From JAFGIN01 sp050301235 (GTDB taxonomy: Bacteria; Fibrobacterota; Chitinivibrionia; Chitinivibrionales; Chitinispirillaceae), in assembly GCA_050301235.1 (NCBI GenBank), contig JBNKZD010000054.1, positions 29,665 through 93,664 of the forward strand: DNA of 64,000 nt, in the 5' to 3' direction. Both the position numbers and the translations under genes were made by a program. The notes under the pieces are model-generated. The model was not told the DNA's origin. It was given only the letters and a program-made list of their open reading frames with translations, and made no database searches. Positions 54,673 to 63,979 of the stretch are shown in pieces (positions within the stretch are counted from its first letter, which is position 1; each line of letters opens with the position of its first letter).

Positions 54673-55024
54673 AGGCAACTCCTTGAAAAGTGAGATGGGT
54701 CGAATCTGTTCAATAAATCAATACTGAATCAGGGTGTCGGAAATTTAACAGGAAGCCGGTCGGGGCAATATAATTATTATAATAATTGATAACGCAAGAA
54801 TTATTCCAATGCATTATATTTGATTACCAATTGATTTAACGGACAGCTATTTGTGATGCCACTTTTCGGAATGGAATCCCTCTACTGGAGATTTGGCGGT
54901 GGGTTTGGATTAACTATTGGGCCAGGTTGGTGAGTGGTTGTATCTGTGAATGTAAAATGCAAGAATCAAATTACTTCGTTGAAAGTGTCATCCGTGTTAC
55001 TTAGAACGATAAAAAACAGCTTTT
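54673..55024. other. Intergenic region with a very short frame
   Basis: A 25-codon frame at 54856-54933 ends in a Gly-rich GGGFGLTIGPGW, like a barrel C-terminus. It has no clear ribosome site, so it may be a scrap of a lost gene. Nothing else was seen. Confidence 0.35.
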
Positions 55025-55912
55025 CTACTTATTGATAAATATAGGAATTGTACATTCGTTGCCTTGAACATTTGGATTCGCATTAAGGTATAACAGATAT
55101 CTGCCCGCAGGGATATCAGGGATCAGTATTGAAAGTTCATTAGAAGTTTGTACTTCACATGTCCCTGTAAAAACACGTTTACCTTCAAGGGAATAAAGTC
55201 TTGCTTGAATATCAGAAGAACTAAAGGGTACATTTGATTTACATAAAATCATTCTGTTTTTATACAAAGCCGTAACCTTATTTCTGACGACTGATTTTAA
55301 ACCAGGTACAGTAGCACTTACTTTTCCATCATGACTAAAGTATAAATTATCAATTGCGATTTTTCCTTTTTCACCTTTTCCACCGTATACTTTGAATAAA
55401 AACTTTGCCAGTCGTGTACGGTCAAGAAGCAGAGGTGATTGGACGTCTGAAGGGGTATGAATTGTTAAAGAATCCAGAGAAATGATCGCACGTTTCCATT
55501 CAGCTCCGGTCGGTGGAAAATGTTTATGCCACACTATACCAGCACCACGCACAGACTGACGAGTTGGTTCTTTAGAATCAGAAACGTCAAAATAATCATG
55601 TACTTCAAGAGTCAGCTCCTGAAAATCCCCGTTGCAGAGATAATCAAAATAAAAATATGGATACCTCCCTATTTTATTATCCCAGTAAGACGCTGAAGAT
55701 GAATCATATACATGAACACCGAAACCGGCAAAACCAGGGTTCTTTACACTCCCGGACAAATTATTTTCAAATGGCTCCCCGATTTCGAACTCAAGGAATA
55801 GTCCATAACCACTGTCATTAAACCCACTGTTTTGATTCCAGACAGGAAAATACAAATAGGGATAATTCGCGTTTTTTTCTGCCCCATCAAGTATTTTAGA
55901 TGTACCACCAAT
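55025..55912 (-). pseudogene. 5'-truncated secreted protein with CBM-like and sorting domains
   Basis: The frame is open from 55912 but has no ATG and no signal peptide; TAATAG lies just above. The remaining 296 codons encode a jelly-roll carbohydrate-binding-like domain in CBM11 style (SGYGLFLEFEIGEPFEN, GFAGFGVHVYDSSS, FLFKVYGGKGEKGKIAIDNLYF) and a C-terminal sorting-like tail (IQARLYSLEGKRVFTGTCEV, IPAGRYLLYLNAN). Such tails follow catalytic domains in secreted glycoside hydrolases, so the lost N-terminal part was probably an enzyme. A TTG start at 55855 would give a 276-residue non-exported product. Confidence 0.6.
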
Positions 55913-55963
55913 CTATTATATCGGTATAAATCAGTAACATACCAACCCCCCACGATCAAATAA

Positions 55964-56761
55964 TCAAATTACACTCGGTGCCAACTCCGGAAACACCGTA
56001 TGCATTCTTTCCAGATCGGAATCATCATACGCTCTACCCTGAAGAACTTTAACAAATGACTCCAGTTCCTCAATACCTAATGTATAACGAATTTCCGGAT
56101 TTTCTGATTTGATTTTTGCGAAATGGCTGTAAACAGTTTTAAAGCTTACCGGTTTTGTTACACGCGAACGCCCCTTTGAAATTTCAAAAATCAGTACCTC
56201 GTTTTCTTTTCCTGCGGGAGCTTTCAATGTCCTGTCTATAATTTCCTTTGCACGATTCCAGGAGATCTCTCCATTTTCGAGTTTCTGGTGCATTTCGGCT
56301 GTAACCATTGGAGCGTATTTTAATATTTCATCGATCCATGATGCACTTTTATCAAGAAACTCGGCTATACGCTCTGTTGACCAATTGACATTATTTAAAT
56401 ATATAACCGTTTCAAAATAATCAGTTATTTTCGTATCAACACGATCAGTGTTCAGTTTTAAATTAAGAGCTTTGATTTCATCCGGTTCACCCGCTACAAC
56501 TCTCACATCAACACGTTCAAAATAACCCGGATTAGCGATTCGTATGCCCTTTATTGCTTCCAGACGATGAAAACCGCCAACAAGGAAATACTCTCCCTGA
56601 TTACGTTCCCATACCACCAGTGGCTCAAGAAGCCCGTTTCGGAGTATATCCTTTTCGAGATGAGAAACTTTTGATGGTGATAACTGCCTATGATTACCCA
56701 CTGATGGGTGAACCGCAATTTTATCGAAATTCAGGTATTCGTAACGTTTGGTTGTTAACAT
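55964..56761 (-). CDS. Orphan ParB/Srx-like DNA-binding protein
   Basis: About 265 residues from the ATG at 56761, with GGAG upstream; the frame opens 32 codons earlier. Residues 1-100 form a ParB/sulfiredoxin-type domain: DKIAVHPSVGNHRQLS, LEKDILRNGLLEPLVVWE and GEYFLVGGFHRLEAI, the last being the CTP-binding-like GGxHRLxA motif. A helix-turn-helix-like middle (VNWSTERIAEFLDKSASWI) and a helical tail follow. No parA partner or parS-like site is near, so it is unlikely to be the chromosome-partition ParB. Possible roles are a plasmid- or island-derived regulator or a specific gene regulator. Confidence 0.75.
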   Translation of the reverse strand: MLTTKRYEYLNFDKIAVHPSVGNHRQLSPSKVSHLEKDILRNGLLEPLVVWERNQGEYFLVGGFHRLEAIKGIRIANPGYFERVDVRVVAGEPDEIKALNLKLNTDRVDTKITDYFETVIYLNNVNWSTERIAEFLDKSASWIDEILKYAPMVTAEMHQKLENGEISWNRAKEIIDRTLKAPAGKENEVLIFEISKGRSRVTKPVSFKTVYSHFAKIKSENPEIRYTLGIEELESFVKVLQGRAYDDSDLERMHTVFPELAPSVI

Positions 56762-57027
56762 GATTATTTTACTCCATGGTAGATGTAATTGATATAACGT
56801 CCATTTTTGATTTTCCCAGTTTCCATCATTCTTTATAATGTCTACAATAATCAACAAACCTGTCGATGTCTGATTTTTTTTACAATAAAATAGTATATCA
56901 ATTATTCAAAAAATCAATACAAAAATTGCAGGAGAGTGAAACAGAAAAGATCGCTTAAATGGAGTTTCACTGGTTCCATCCGGGAAACCAGTGAATAGGA
57001 TAACAATTTCAGGCTCAAAACATTAGA

Positions 57028-58467
57028 CTATTTATTCGAAGTATTTAAAACCCTTTTCGCTCGGGTATTTCCATTTTCTTTACCGTTAATTATATACATT
57101 CCCTGTGTGTAGTTATGCGGATTGTAGCTTTGCGAAAGCGTTCCACGTTTGCCGTTAATCAGGTAAATAAACTGATTTTCGACATTTGAACGACCAGGAC
57201 AGGTATTAAAGTTCGGTCCATCTTTTTCCATCCGGATTACCCCGGTTGGTGTACCTTTCGAAACAAACGTGCTCACACTCTGTGGGTCAAGTGTGGTAGA
57301 AAATGAATTATTCGCAGCAGCAATTATACCGTCGTTTTTCCCGCTTTTCGATTGCGAAGAGGTGTATTTAGTGACACTGGTTACAGTAGCATTTGAATAA
57401 CTGAATGTTATGCTTTGTGAAGAAGTGGAATTATTCATGGCCACTACAACATTTGAATCCCCTTTGAAAGCAACGACATACACACCACTTTGCGGACCAT
57501 AGGTTGCATCAACACGCATATACCCCGGGCGTACCCATTTTGAAAACTGGGCAAGAACCCAGGCTCTGTGGTTTGGGGCATTATTAACCCAGAGAGCTTC
57601 TTTACCACCGCTTCTGGAATCATAGGTCATCCACCACCAAACATAGGCACTGAAATCGTTGTTCATGCAATCAAAAAGTTCTTTTGCAAACTTCATACAG
57701 GAACTGGCATTATCGTTATCAAAGTAGTGTTCAGTCTGCCAGACGTGTTTTCCAAGATTCAGGGCTTTTGTGTACTTTTTTGGTCCACTTCCGTAAAGGT
57801 GTGCACCGATGTATTTTATGTTTGCAGCCGCAGTAGGATCATTAAGTGTTGGATCTGAAAGTGCAAAATTGAAACCGAACGATTCTGGGAGCATGATTGG
57901 TTTACCAATCTGGGGAGCATATGTTTTGCAGAAATCAAGAAAGTTCTGAGCTGTCCACGTGCAACCTTCATAGTTAATCTGCTGGGCATAGTCGGGTTCA
58001 TTTTCTAAAGACATGATATCGACATTTTTTTCTCCACAATAGGTCCAGAAACTTTTCATCCAGGCGGCAAAACTGGCATATTTACTGGTTATTATTGCAC
58101 CTTTTACAGTGCTTCCGTTGGTTTTTAAAGATTCCGGAGGTGACCAAGGTGTTGCAAACACTGTAGCACCTCTGGCCTTTGCTTTCGTAGCGTTGGATTT
58201 TTCATCCGCCCAGGCACCTTTCGGATCAATTCGCAGTCTTAAAATAGTGAAACCAACCTGATCGGGGCCATTTTTGTAAAGACCGTCCATTATTTCATCG
58301 CTCAGTGCGCCGCTCCACGCGCTGCTTCCACCAAAACCATCTATAACCTGGTGATCTTTAGAGAAATCAACGGTAACAGTTGCCGCCCACATACTGGAGC
58401 ATAACCCAAGCACAAAAAAAACAGTTGATAACGTTTTCGTAAAAAACACTTCTCTTCGATTCGACAT
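57028..58467 (-). CDS. Secreted GH30 glycoside hydrolase (xylanase-like)
   Basis: 479 residues with a signal peptide ending near residue 29. The (beta/alpha)8 barrel fits GH30: HQVIDGFGGSSAWSGAL, FTILRLRIDP, ATPWSPPESLKTNG, IMSLENEPDY with the acid/base Glu157, and HVWQTEHYFD with the nucleophile Glu246. A beta side domain follows (VYVVAFKGDSNVVVAMNNS). The end FIYLINGKRGTL...GMYIINGK looks like a C-terminal sorting module. It cleaves beta-linked polysaccharide, probably xylan. The RRSYG-like segment that binds glucuronic acid in GH30 subfamily 8 is not seen (YDSRSGGKEAL instead), so substrate choice may differ. GGGGGG precedes the ATG. Confidence 0.88.
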   Translation of the reverse strand: MSNRREVFFTKTLSTVFFVLGLCSSMWAATVTVDFSKDHQVIDGFGGSSAWSGALSDEIMDGLYKNGPDQVGFTILRLRIDPKGAWADEKSNATKAKARGATVFATPWSPPESLKTNGSTVKGAIITSKYASFAAWMKSFWTYCGEKNVDIMSLENEPDYAQQINYEGCTWTAQNFLDFCKTYAPQIGKPIMLPESFGFNFALSDPTLNDPTAAANIKYIGAHLYGSGPKKYTKALNLGKHVWQTEHYFDNDNASSCMKFAKELFDCMNNDFSAYVWWWMTYDSRSGGKEALWVNNAPNHRAWVLAQFSKWVRPGYMRVDATYGPQSGVYVVAFKGDSNVVVAMNNSTSSQSITFSYSNATVTSVTKYTSSQSKSGKNDGIIAAANNSFSTTLDPQSVSTFVSKGTPTGVIRMEKDGPNFNTCPGRSNVENQFIYLINGKRGTLSQSYNPHNYTQGMYIINGKENGNTRAKRVLNTSNK

Positions 58468-58756
58468 TTTTCCCCCCGATAAAAATGAGATTCATGTAGC
58501 CCGATTGATGCCATCACCTGCTTCTCACAGTTTGGGCACCTAAAAAGATTTTATGCAACATCTCTATAAGATAAGCACAATTATACTTGTTTTCATAAAT
58601 TTCTATTAAGATGTTACATCGTCACCCTTCTTTTCCCCTCTCCCTTGACTCTCCTGTTAATTTCACCTATTTTAAAATAAAGTCTTTCAATTCTTTTCTG
58701 TTTTTTCTAAAAAATGTATTTAATGGTGAAAAATCCACGAAAGAAGCTTGAAATCC

Positions 58757-59194
58757 ATGCCAGAAATAATAGGAATCGACCATTTATACATAACCGTCTT
58801 GGATTTAAATAATTCAGAATTGTTCTATGACAAAGTATTTGTTAACATTCTGGGTTTTAAGAAAAATAAGTTTATCATCAATACCGATCAGCACATTCAA
58901 TATTATAACCGGCACTTTGGTTATGTTATCCGACCGGCGAAAAACGATCACAAACATGACAAATACACCCCTGGACTTCATCACATTTGTCTCAGAGTTG
59001 AAAGTATTGAAGATGTTAAATTATGTGCTTCTAAAATAAAACAATTGGGAATCAGCGCATCAGAGCCCCAAAATTATCCTGAATATGCACCAGATTATTG
59101 GGCTACCTATTTTAAAGATCCAGATGGAATACAATTGGAAATCACGAATTACCGTCAGGAACGAAAAGACAGATTTATTAAATTTTCGGAATAA
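58757..59194 (+). CDS. VOC-family (glyoxalase/dioxygenase superfamily) protein
   Basis: About 145 residues from the ATG at 58757 (an in-frame TTG lies three codons earlier). Both beta-alpha-beta-beta-beta modules of the VOC fold are seen: GIDHLYITVLDLNNSELFYDKV and, after the turn, GLHHICLRVESIEDV. The late FKDPDGIQLEITN carries the metal-ligand Glu. Members include glyoxalase I, fosfomycin resistance enzymes and ring-cleaving dioxygenases; here the specific reaction is unknown. Cytosolic. No operon partner. Confidence 0.88.
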   Translation: MPEIIGIDHLYITVLDLNNSELFYDKVFVNILGFKKNKFIINTDQHIQYYNRHFGYVIRPAKNDHKHDKYTPGLHHICLRVESIEDVKLCASKIKQLGISASEPQNYPEYAPDYWATYFKDPDGIQLEITNYRQERKDRFIKFSE

Positions 59195-59278
59195 TCGGAT
59201 CTCCCTAGCTTCGTGATACTAAGGAAGTAATTTTTAGAATCTGGAAGCACTTTGATTAACAAACTAATTGGAGGATTA

Positions 59279-59842
59279 ATGAAGAGAATGCTTTTACTAT
59301 TAACATTAGTTGTCGGATTCAGTTCAGCGCAAATTCGATCTCAATTCATTTCAGTTCTGAGCCCTCCACCCTATCAAGTGGGTGACACAATTAAATTTTG
59401 TTCTATATGCACAAAAAACATACCTGCAGAGTCGCTATTTGTCTCAACTAATCTTTTCAGTCCGCCAACAAAACCTGCTCCTATAATTTTTTCAGGATCA
59501 AAATCGATCATCATAAATAATCCTGATATATCATGGAAGTACCTGTTGAATCACACTTCAGAACAATGCGACACTATTTCGTTTGTTACATATTATGCAC
59601 CATTTTCAAAAGATTCAATTTTCTATATAAAATTTAAAATGGTTGGGTATGATATCAGTGAACTCACCATTGAAAACATTGACAATAGACTAAGTGAAAA
59701 TATTAAATTAGTTCACACAACTATGTCAAAACAATCAACAGGTACAAATTATGTCAACCTTCTTGGGAGAATATTCGAAAAGGAATGCAAATGTCTGACG
59801 CTGACAAAAAAGGGGCTCGTGAATATTGGTACTTTAAAATAA
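59279..59842 (+). CDS. Small secreted protein of unknown function
   Basis: About 187 residues from the ATG at 59279, fixed by GGAGGA a few bases upstream; the frame begins nine codons earlier. The signal peptide MKRMLLLLTLVVGFSSAQ is plain. The mature part has a beta-rich pattern with an early CSICTKN pair and a late CKC pair that could form disulfides. No known domain was recognised. It converges on the diadenylate cyclase gene with a 43-bp gap. Confidence 0.65.
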   Translation: MKRMLLLLTLVVGFSSAQIRSQFISVLSPPPYQVGDTIKFCSICTKNIPAESLFVSTNLFSPPTKPAPIIFSGSKSIIINNPDISWKYLLNHTSEQCDTISFVTYYAPFSKDSIFYIKFKMVGYDISELTIENIDNRLSENIKLVHTTMSKQSTGTNYVNLLGRIFEKECKCLTLTKKGLVNIGTLK

Positions 59843-59885
59843 TCATGCCTATCTGAAAACGTTTAAACCGAGAATTACGAGGCAA

Positions 59886-61343
59886 TTACTCATCTTTCCC
59901 AATACTCGCAACAACCCGTACCTCCCTGTCATTTTCATTAAGAAATTTTGTACCCGAAGGCAACACCAGTTTCAGGCGCATTGTTGTCGAGTTGTCGGTG
60001 AGCTGCTCAAGTTTAAGTGGTTCAGTGTAGATCTCTTCAGTCTTTGATCTCCATTTAGCAGAAGGAACAAGTAATTTTACGGAGGATGGCTGAATTTTTG
60101 TTTCGATCAGCTTATATCCATGTTTGACATTTCCGGCAAGTCTGCATCGTACCTGCACATCGACAGGTGTAAACCGTTGAGACACAAAATTTATTGTGTG
60201 CGGATTGATCTTCTGTATCTTTATTCCTTCAGGAAGATTAATATTATCCTTTTCGATCTTAATTGACCGCTCACCAGCTTCGACACTACTCATATCAAGC
60301 GACACCACCAGTGATGCCGGATCGAAATTAAATGCGCGTTCTATCCCCGACACAGAAATCTGAACATCCGTCGGATATTGATTCTCAACCACCATATATT
60401 TCGGTAGATTCCTGCATTCAACAGGAACAGTGAATATCCTGTTGACAGTTTCAACCTTGAATGCCAGAATCAGCCATAAAAGTACTGCAAAGGTGACCGA
60501 TGCACATTTCATAGGCATATTGCTGGTCAGCCATGTAGAGCGTTTGGCAACTTTCTGTTCAGGAAAAACATTCCGGTAAAAATTATCAAGCCGTTCCCGA
60601 AGAGTCTGCGATGAAACCTGGTTAAGATGACCTTTTTCAGCAATACTGATTACTCCCCGCTCTTCGGAAATGACAATAACAAGCGCATCTGAGCGTTCAG
60701 AAAGGCCAAGTGCAGCGGTATGACGGGTTCCCGCATTGCCAACTTCAGCACTGTTATGGGAAAGTGGCAATCTTACACCGAATCGATCGATTCTGTCAGC
60801 TTCGATGATCACCGCACCATCGTGACTGGGAGTTGCCGGATGAAAAATACTGTACAGAAGCGGCATGCTTAATCTTCCGTTGAGTGAAAAGCCACCGCTC
60901 AGATGACGTTCAAGTGAATCTCTTCCTTTGATGACAATGAGAGCGCCAATTCGATCCCGGGCAAGACTCACTGATGAATCGACCAGACTGTCAATAGTTT
61001 TTGTAGATGCGACAAGTGCATGTTTTGAGTTAAACGCTCTCCATGAAGACAGCTGTTCAATTGCCATTCTAAGGTCTTCCTGAAAAATCAGAACCAGCGC
61101 CACCAGTGCAGCTGTCAAACCAGCTTTGAAAAGCATGGATGTAAGATACATACTGAAAAGGTGTGCACCAGAATACAACAGAACTACTGAAACCAGCGCG
61201 ATGATAGCTGAACGTGATGCACGCTGTTTGATCCAGATGAGGACAAAATAGAGTATCACAGAGATGACAGCAATATCAACTAAATCAGCCAATCTGAAAT
61301 AGAGGAAGGCCTTTTTTAAAATAGAAAACATATTGAAAACCAT
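59886..61343 (-). CDS. Membrane diadenylate cyclase fused to YbbR-type domains (CdaA-CdaR-like)
   Basis: Makes cyclic di-AMP from two ATP. 485 residues: three N-terminal helices (about 20-36, 45-65, 73-88), a DAC catalytic domain (90-255) with DGA at 175-177 in SHDGAVII and RHT at 207-209 in GTRHTAALG, then a fourth helix (280-296) and about two YbbR-like beta modules to the end. In Firmicutes the cyclase CdaA and its YbbR-domain regulator CdaR are separate neighbouring genes; here they are one chain, with the YbbR part outside the membrane. It starts 12 bp after ilvN, in the same operon. Fused order and both active-site motifs are directly visible. Confidence 0.9.
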   Translation of the reverse strand: MVFNMFSILKKAFLYFRLADLVDIAVISVILYFVLIWIKQRASRSAIIALVSVVLLYSGAHLFSMYLTSMLFKAGLTAALVALVLIFQEDLRMAIEQLSSWRAFNSKHALVASTKTIDSLVDSSVSLARDRIGALIVIKGRDSLERHLSGGFSLNGRLSMPLLYSIFHPATPSHDGAVIIEADRIDRFGVRLPLSHNSAEVGNAGTRHTAALGLSERSDALVIVISEERGVISIAEKGHLNQVSSQTLRERLDNFYRNVFPEQKVAKRSTWLTSNMPMKCASVTFAVLLWLILAFKVETVNRIFTVPVECRNLPKYMVVENQYPTDVQISVSGIERAFNFDPASLVVSLDMSSVEAGERSIKIEKDNINLPEGIKIQKINPHTINFVSQRFTPVDVQVRCRLAGNVKHGYKLIETKIQPSSVKLLVPSAKWRSKTEEIYTEPLKLEQLTDNSTTMRLKLVLPSGTKFLNENDREVRVVASIGKDE

Positions 61344-61355
61344 ACCAGTCGCCTC

Positions 61356-61859
61356 TTAAGTTTTACCTCTACCGCGCATTAAAAAGAGTTTACCCGAACG
61401 AACCGATTCGATGATACCATATTTCTCAACCATTGTCTGAAAAGCATTCAGTTTCTCTGAATTACCGGTAATCTGAAAAACTATTGTCTCCTCAGTGAGG
61501 TCTACAGATGATGCTTTGAAATGGTCTGCAATTTGCAGTATTTCCGTTCGTGCTGTCGATGGTGCGTTGATTTTATAAAGACCAAGCTCGCGCTCGATAA
61601 GTGATTCATGAGTGTGGTCTGTTGCATGAAGGACATCGACCAGTTTGTTAAGCTGCTTGATAATCTGATCGAGAGTCTGAGGATCCCCTGATGCAACCAG
61701 GCTCATTCGCGAAAATTCAAGGTCCTTGATAGGAGAAACCACCACGCTGTCGATATTGAATCCTCTTCGTGAAAAAACAAGAGCGATGCGTATAAGCACA
61801 CCCGGCCGGTTATTGACAAGCAAACTGATCGTATGCTGAATTAAGTTTTTTTCTGACAT
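61356..61859 (-). CDS. ilvN: Acetolactate synthase small (regulatory) subunit
   Basis: Regulatory subunit that gives valine feedback control to the IlvB catalytic subunit. The 167 residues are normal. The N-terminal ACT domain is plain (HTISLLVNNRPGVLIRIALVFSRRGFNIDSVVV), followed by the family C-terminal domain (ELGLYKINAPSTARTEILQIA, TGNSEKLNAFQTMVEKYGI). It lies downstream of ilvB, but a 342-bp gap with an inverted-repeat element separates them. The cyclase gene begins 12 bp after its stop. Confidence 0.94.
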   Translation of the reverse strand: MSEKNLIQHTISLLVNNRPGVLIRIALVFSRRGFNIDSVVVSPIKDLEFSRMSLVASGDPQTLDQIIKQLNKLVDVLHATDHTHESLIERELGLYKINAPSTARTEILQIADHFKASSVDLTEETIVFQITGNSEKLNAFQTMVEKYGIIESVRSGKLFLMRGRGKT

Positions 61860-61948
61860 GATCTATCCTGTGAAAAATGGAAATTATTCTATTATATTAC
61901 ACTGCGCTCCAGTAAATAAATATATGAAGTACACAATCACCATCAGCA

Positions 61949-62194
61949 GTTTAACCTAAACTCGGCGATAGCTTGACGCGAATAACGCGCAATCTATTGC
62001 GCATAAAGGGTTGACACTTCGTTCTGCTATGCAAGGAATTCCAGTACTTCGTACTGTACTTGGATTATAACCTTTTTCATGGTCAGACTTTTCGGTCTTA
62101 TCACCGTTCGATAAAACCTTCAAAGTCTTCAAGTCTTTCTGCTGCAATATTTTGCCGTTCTTCATCGTCACCTATCGCCGAGTTTGGGTTTAAC
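61949..62194. mobile_element. Inverted-repeat element, copy 2 (MITE-like or structured RNA)
   Basis: 23-bp terminal inverted repeats 61949-61971 and 62172-62194 match at 21 positions. The internal words and their order agree with the element at 51176-51418, in the same orientation. No coding frame. It sits in the ilvB-ilvN gap, ending 8 bp before the ilvB stop. Its arms would fold into one long hairpin in the operon transcript. Confidence 0.75.
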
Positions 62195-62201
62195 TTATTT
62201 T

Positions 62202-63917
62202 TCAGGTACTCCCCTTTGGTTTTTCGAGTCGTTCTTTTGGAGGTTCAAGGATCATTTCATGATATGTAGCACCTGGCGGAATCATCGGGAATACATTGTC
62301 CTCTTTGATAACCTCAGCATGAATCAAACAGGGTCCACTATTATGCGCCAGAGCTTCCTGGAGCACCGATTTCACCTTTTCGGTTGAATTGACATGAAAT
62401 CCTTTGACATTGTATGCTTCAGCAAGTTTTACAAAATCAGGATTCCCTTCAAGGTCAACACCTACAAGTCTCCTGTCATAAAAAAGGTCCTGCCATTGAC
62501 GAACCATTCCAAGATACTTATTATCAAGTATTAGTATCTTTACAGGTAGTTTATGTATTGCAGCAGTAGAGAGTTCAGCTTCAGTCATCTGAAAACCACC
62601 ATCACCCACAATTGCAACTACAGGTGCATCAGGAAATGCAAACTGAGCCCCAAGCGCTGCCGGAAAACCAAATCCCATTGTACCAGCGCCACCCGATGAT
62701 AGAAAACAGTTGGGTTTCTGTGTTTTACAGAACTGAGCAGCCCACATCTGATGCTGCCCGACATCGGTAGTGACAATGGTGTTTTCTGGCAGTAGCGAGT
62801 CAAGCACCTGAAGAACATACTGTGCTTCAAGCCCTTTATCAGTTGTCACTTTTAGCGGATGTTGTTTTTTGAATCCCTGAACAGTCGAGAGCCATTCACT
62901 CGTATCACCCGGTTTTGTCAGAGCAAGGAACTCTTTGAGAACATCTTTTGCATCACCGGCAATAAACTGATCCACTTTTAAAAGTTTGTTTGCTTCTGAG
63001 GGGTCGATGTCAATGTGCACTTTATACGCACCGGTGCAGAAAGCAGAAACCTTTCCAATAATCCGGTCATCCCAGCGAGAACCAACATTGAGAATATAAT
63101 CACACTCTCTTACAGCACAATTTGCGTATGCAGTGCCGTGCATCCCCAGCATCCCGAGACTGAGCGAATGTTTTTCCGGCAAAGCCCCCTTTCCAAGGAG
63201 TGTTGTAACTACAGGAATATTCATCTTTTCGGCAAGCATTTTAAGCTCTTCCCAGGCATTTGCAATGCCGACACCATGACCGGCAAGTATTAATGGACGC
63301 TTTGCCTGAAAGAGTTTGTTAGCCGCTACTGCAACTCCTGCGGTATCGGTAAATTGAGCAATCTTATATCCGGGAAGTTTCACATTTGCATCAAAATCCG
63401 GAATAAACATCGCAGAAGAAACATCTTTGGGCAGATCAATAAGAACCGGTCCCGGCCGGCCACTTTCTGCAAGGTAAAATGCCTCTTTCATGACTGACGG
63501 AATATCATTTACATTTTTAATAAGATACGAATATTTAACTACAGGATAAGAAATCCCCGAAACATCAGCCTCCTGAAATGCATCAAGTCCAAGATTTGGA
63601 GTAATGGTCTGTCCACAAATGACTACCATCGGTACAGAATCCATCTGTGCAGTTAATATTCCAGTAATCGCATTTGTCGCACCAGGTCCCGATGTCACCA
63701 GTGCAACACCGGCTTTCCCGCTTGCACGCGCATACCCATCAGCCATATGAGTAGCCCCCTGCTCGTGCCTGCTCAGAACAAGTTTTATCGGCGAGTCCAG
63801 AATAGCATCAAAGACAGGGATATTCGCGCCACCGGGATATCCGAAAATATGTGTTACCCCCTGATGTTCACACATTCTGATCAGTGCCTGCGCACCAGTC
63901 ATCTTTTTTGATTCCAT
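62202..63917 (-). CDS. ilvB: Acetolactate synthase large (catalytic) subunit
   Basis: Thiamine-diphosphate enzyme joining two pyruvates, or pyruvate and 2-oxobutyrate, in the first step of branched-chain amino acid synthesis. The 571 residues are normal. FGYPGGANIPVFDAI and RHEQGATHMADGYARA start the Pyr domain with the catalytic Glu. DSVPMVVICGQ and the central FAD-type domain follow. AIVGDGGFQMTEAELSTAA with the later Asn region is the ThDP/Mg motif. GGAG precedes the ATG. It is the first gene of the ilvB-ilvN-cyclase run. No valine attenuator was noticed in the short upstream part visible. Confidence 0.96.
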   Translation of the reverse strand: MESKKMTGAQALIRMCEHQGVTHIFGYPGGANIPVFDAILDSPIKLVLSRHEQGATHMADGYARASGKAGVALVTSGPGATNAITGILTAQMDSVPMVVICGQTITPNLGLDAFQEADVSGISYPVVKYSYLIKNVNDIPSVMKEAFYLAESGRPGPVLIDLPKDVSSAMFIPDFDANVKLPGYKIAQFTDTAGVAVAANKLFQAKRPLILAGHGVGIANAWEELKMLAEKMNIPVVTTLLGKGALPEKHSLSLGMLGMHGTAYANCAVRECDYILNVGSRWDDRIIGKVSAFCTGAYKVHIDIDPSEANKLLKVDQFIAGDAKDVLKEFLALTKPGDTSEWLSTVQGFKKQHPLKVTTDKGLEAQYVLQVLDSLLPENTIVTTDVGQHQMWAAQFCKTQKPNCFLSSGGAGTMGFGFPAALGAQFAFPDAPVVAIVGDGGFQMTEAELSTAAIHKLPVKILILDNKYLGMVRQWQDLFYDRRLVGVDLEGNPDFVKLAEAYNVKGFHVNSTEKVKSVLQEALAHNSGPCLIHAEVIKEDNVFPMIPPGATYHEMILEPPKERLEKPKGST

Positions 63918-63979
63918 TAACGTAGCTCCATGTATTGAATTGTAAACTGCTTTCTAATTATCATTAAGATTCTCACATT

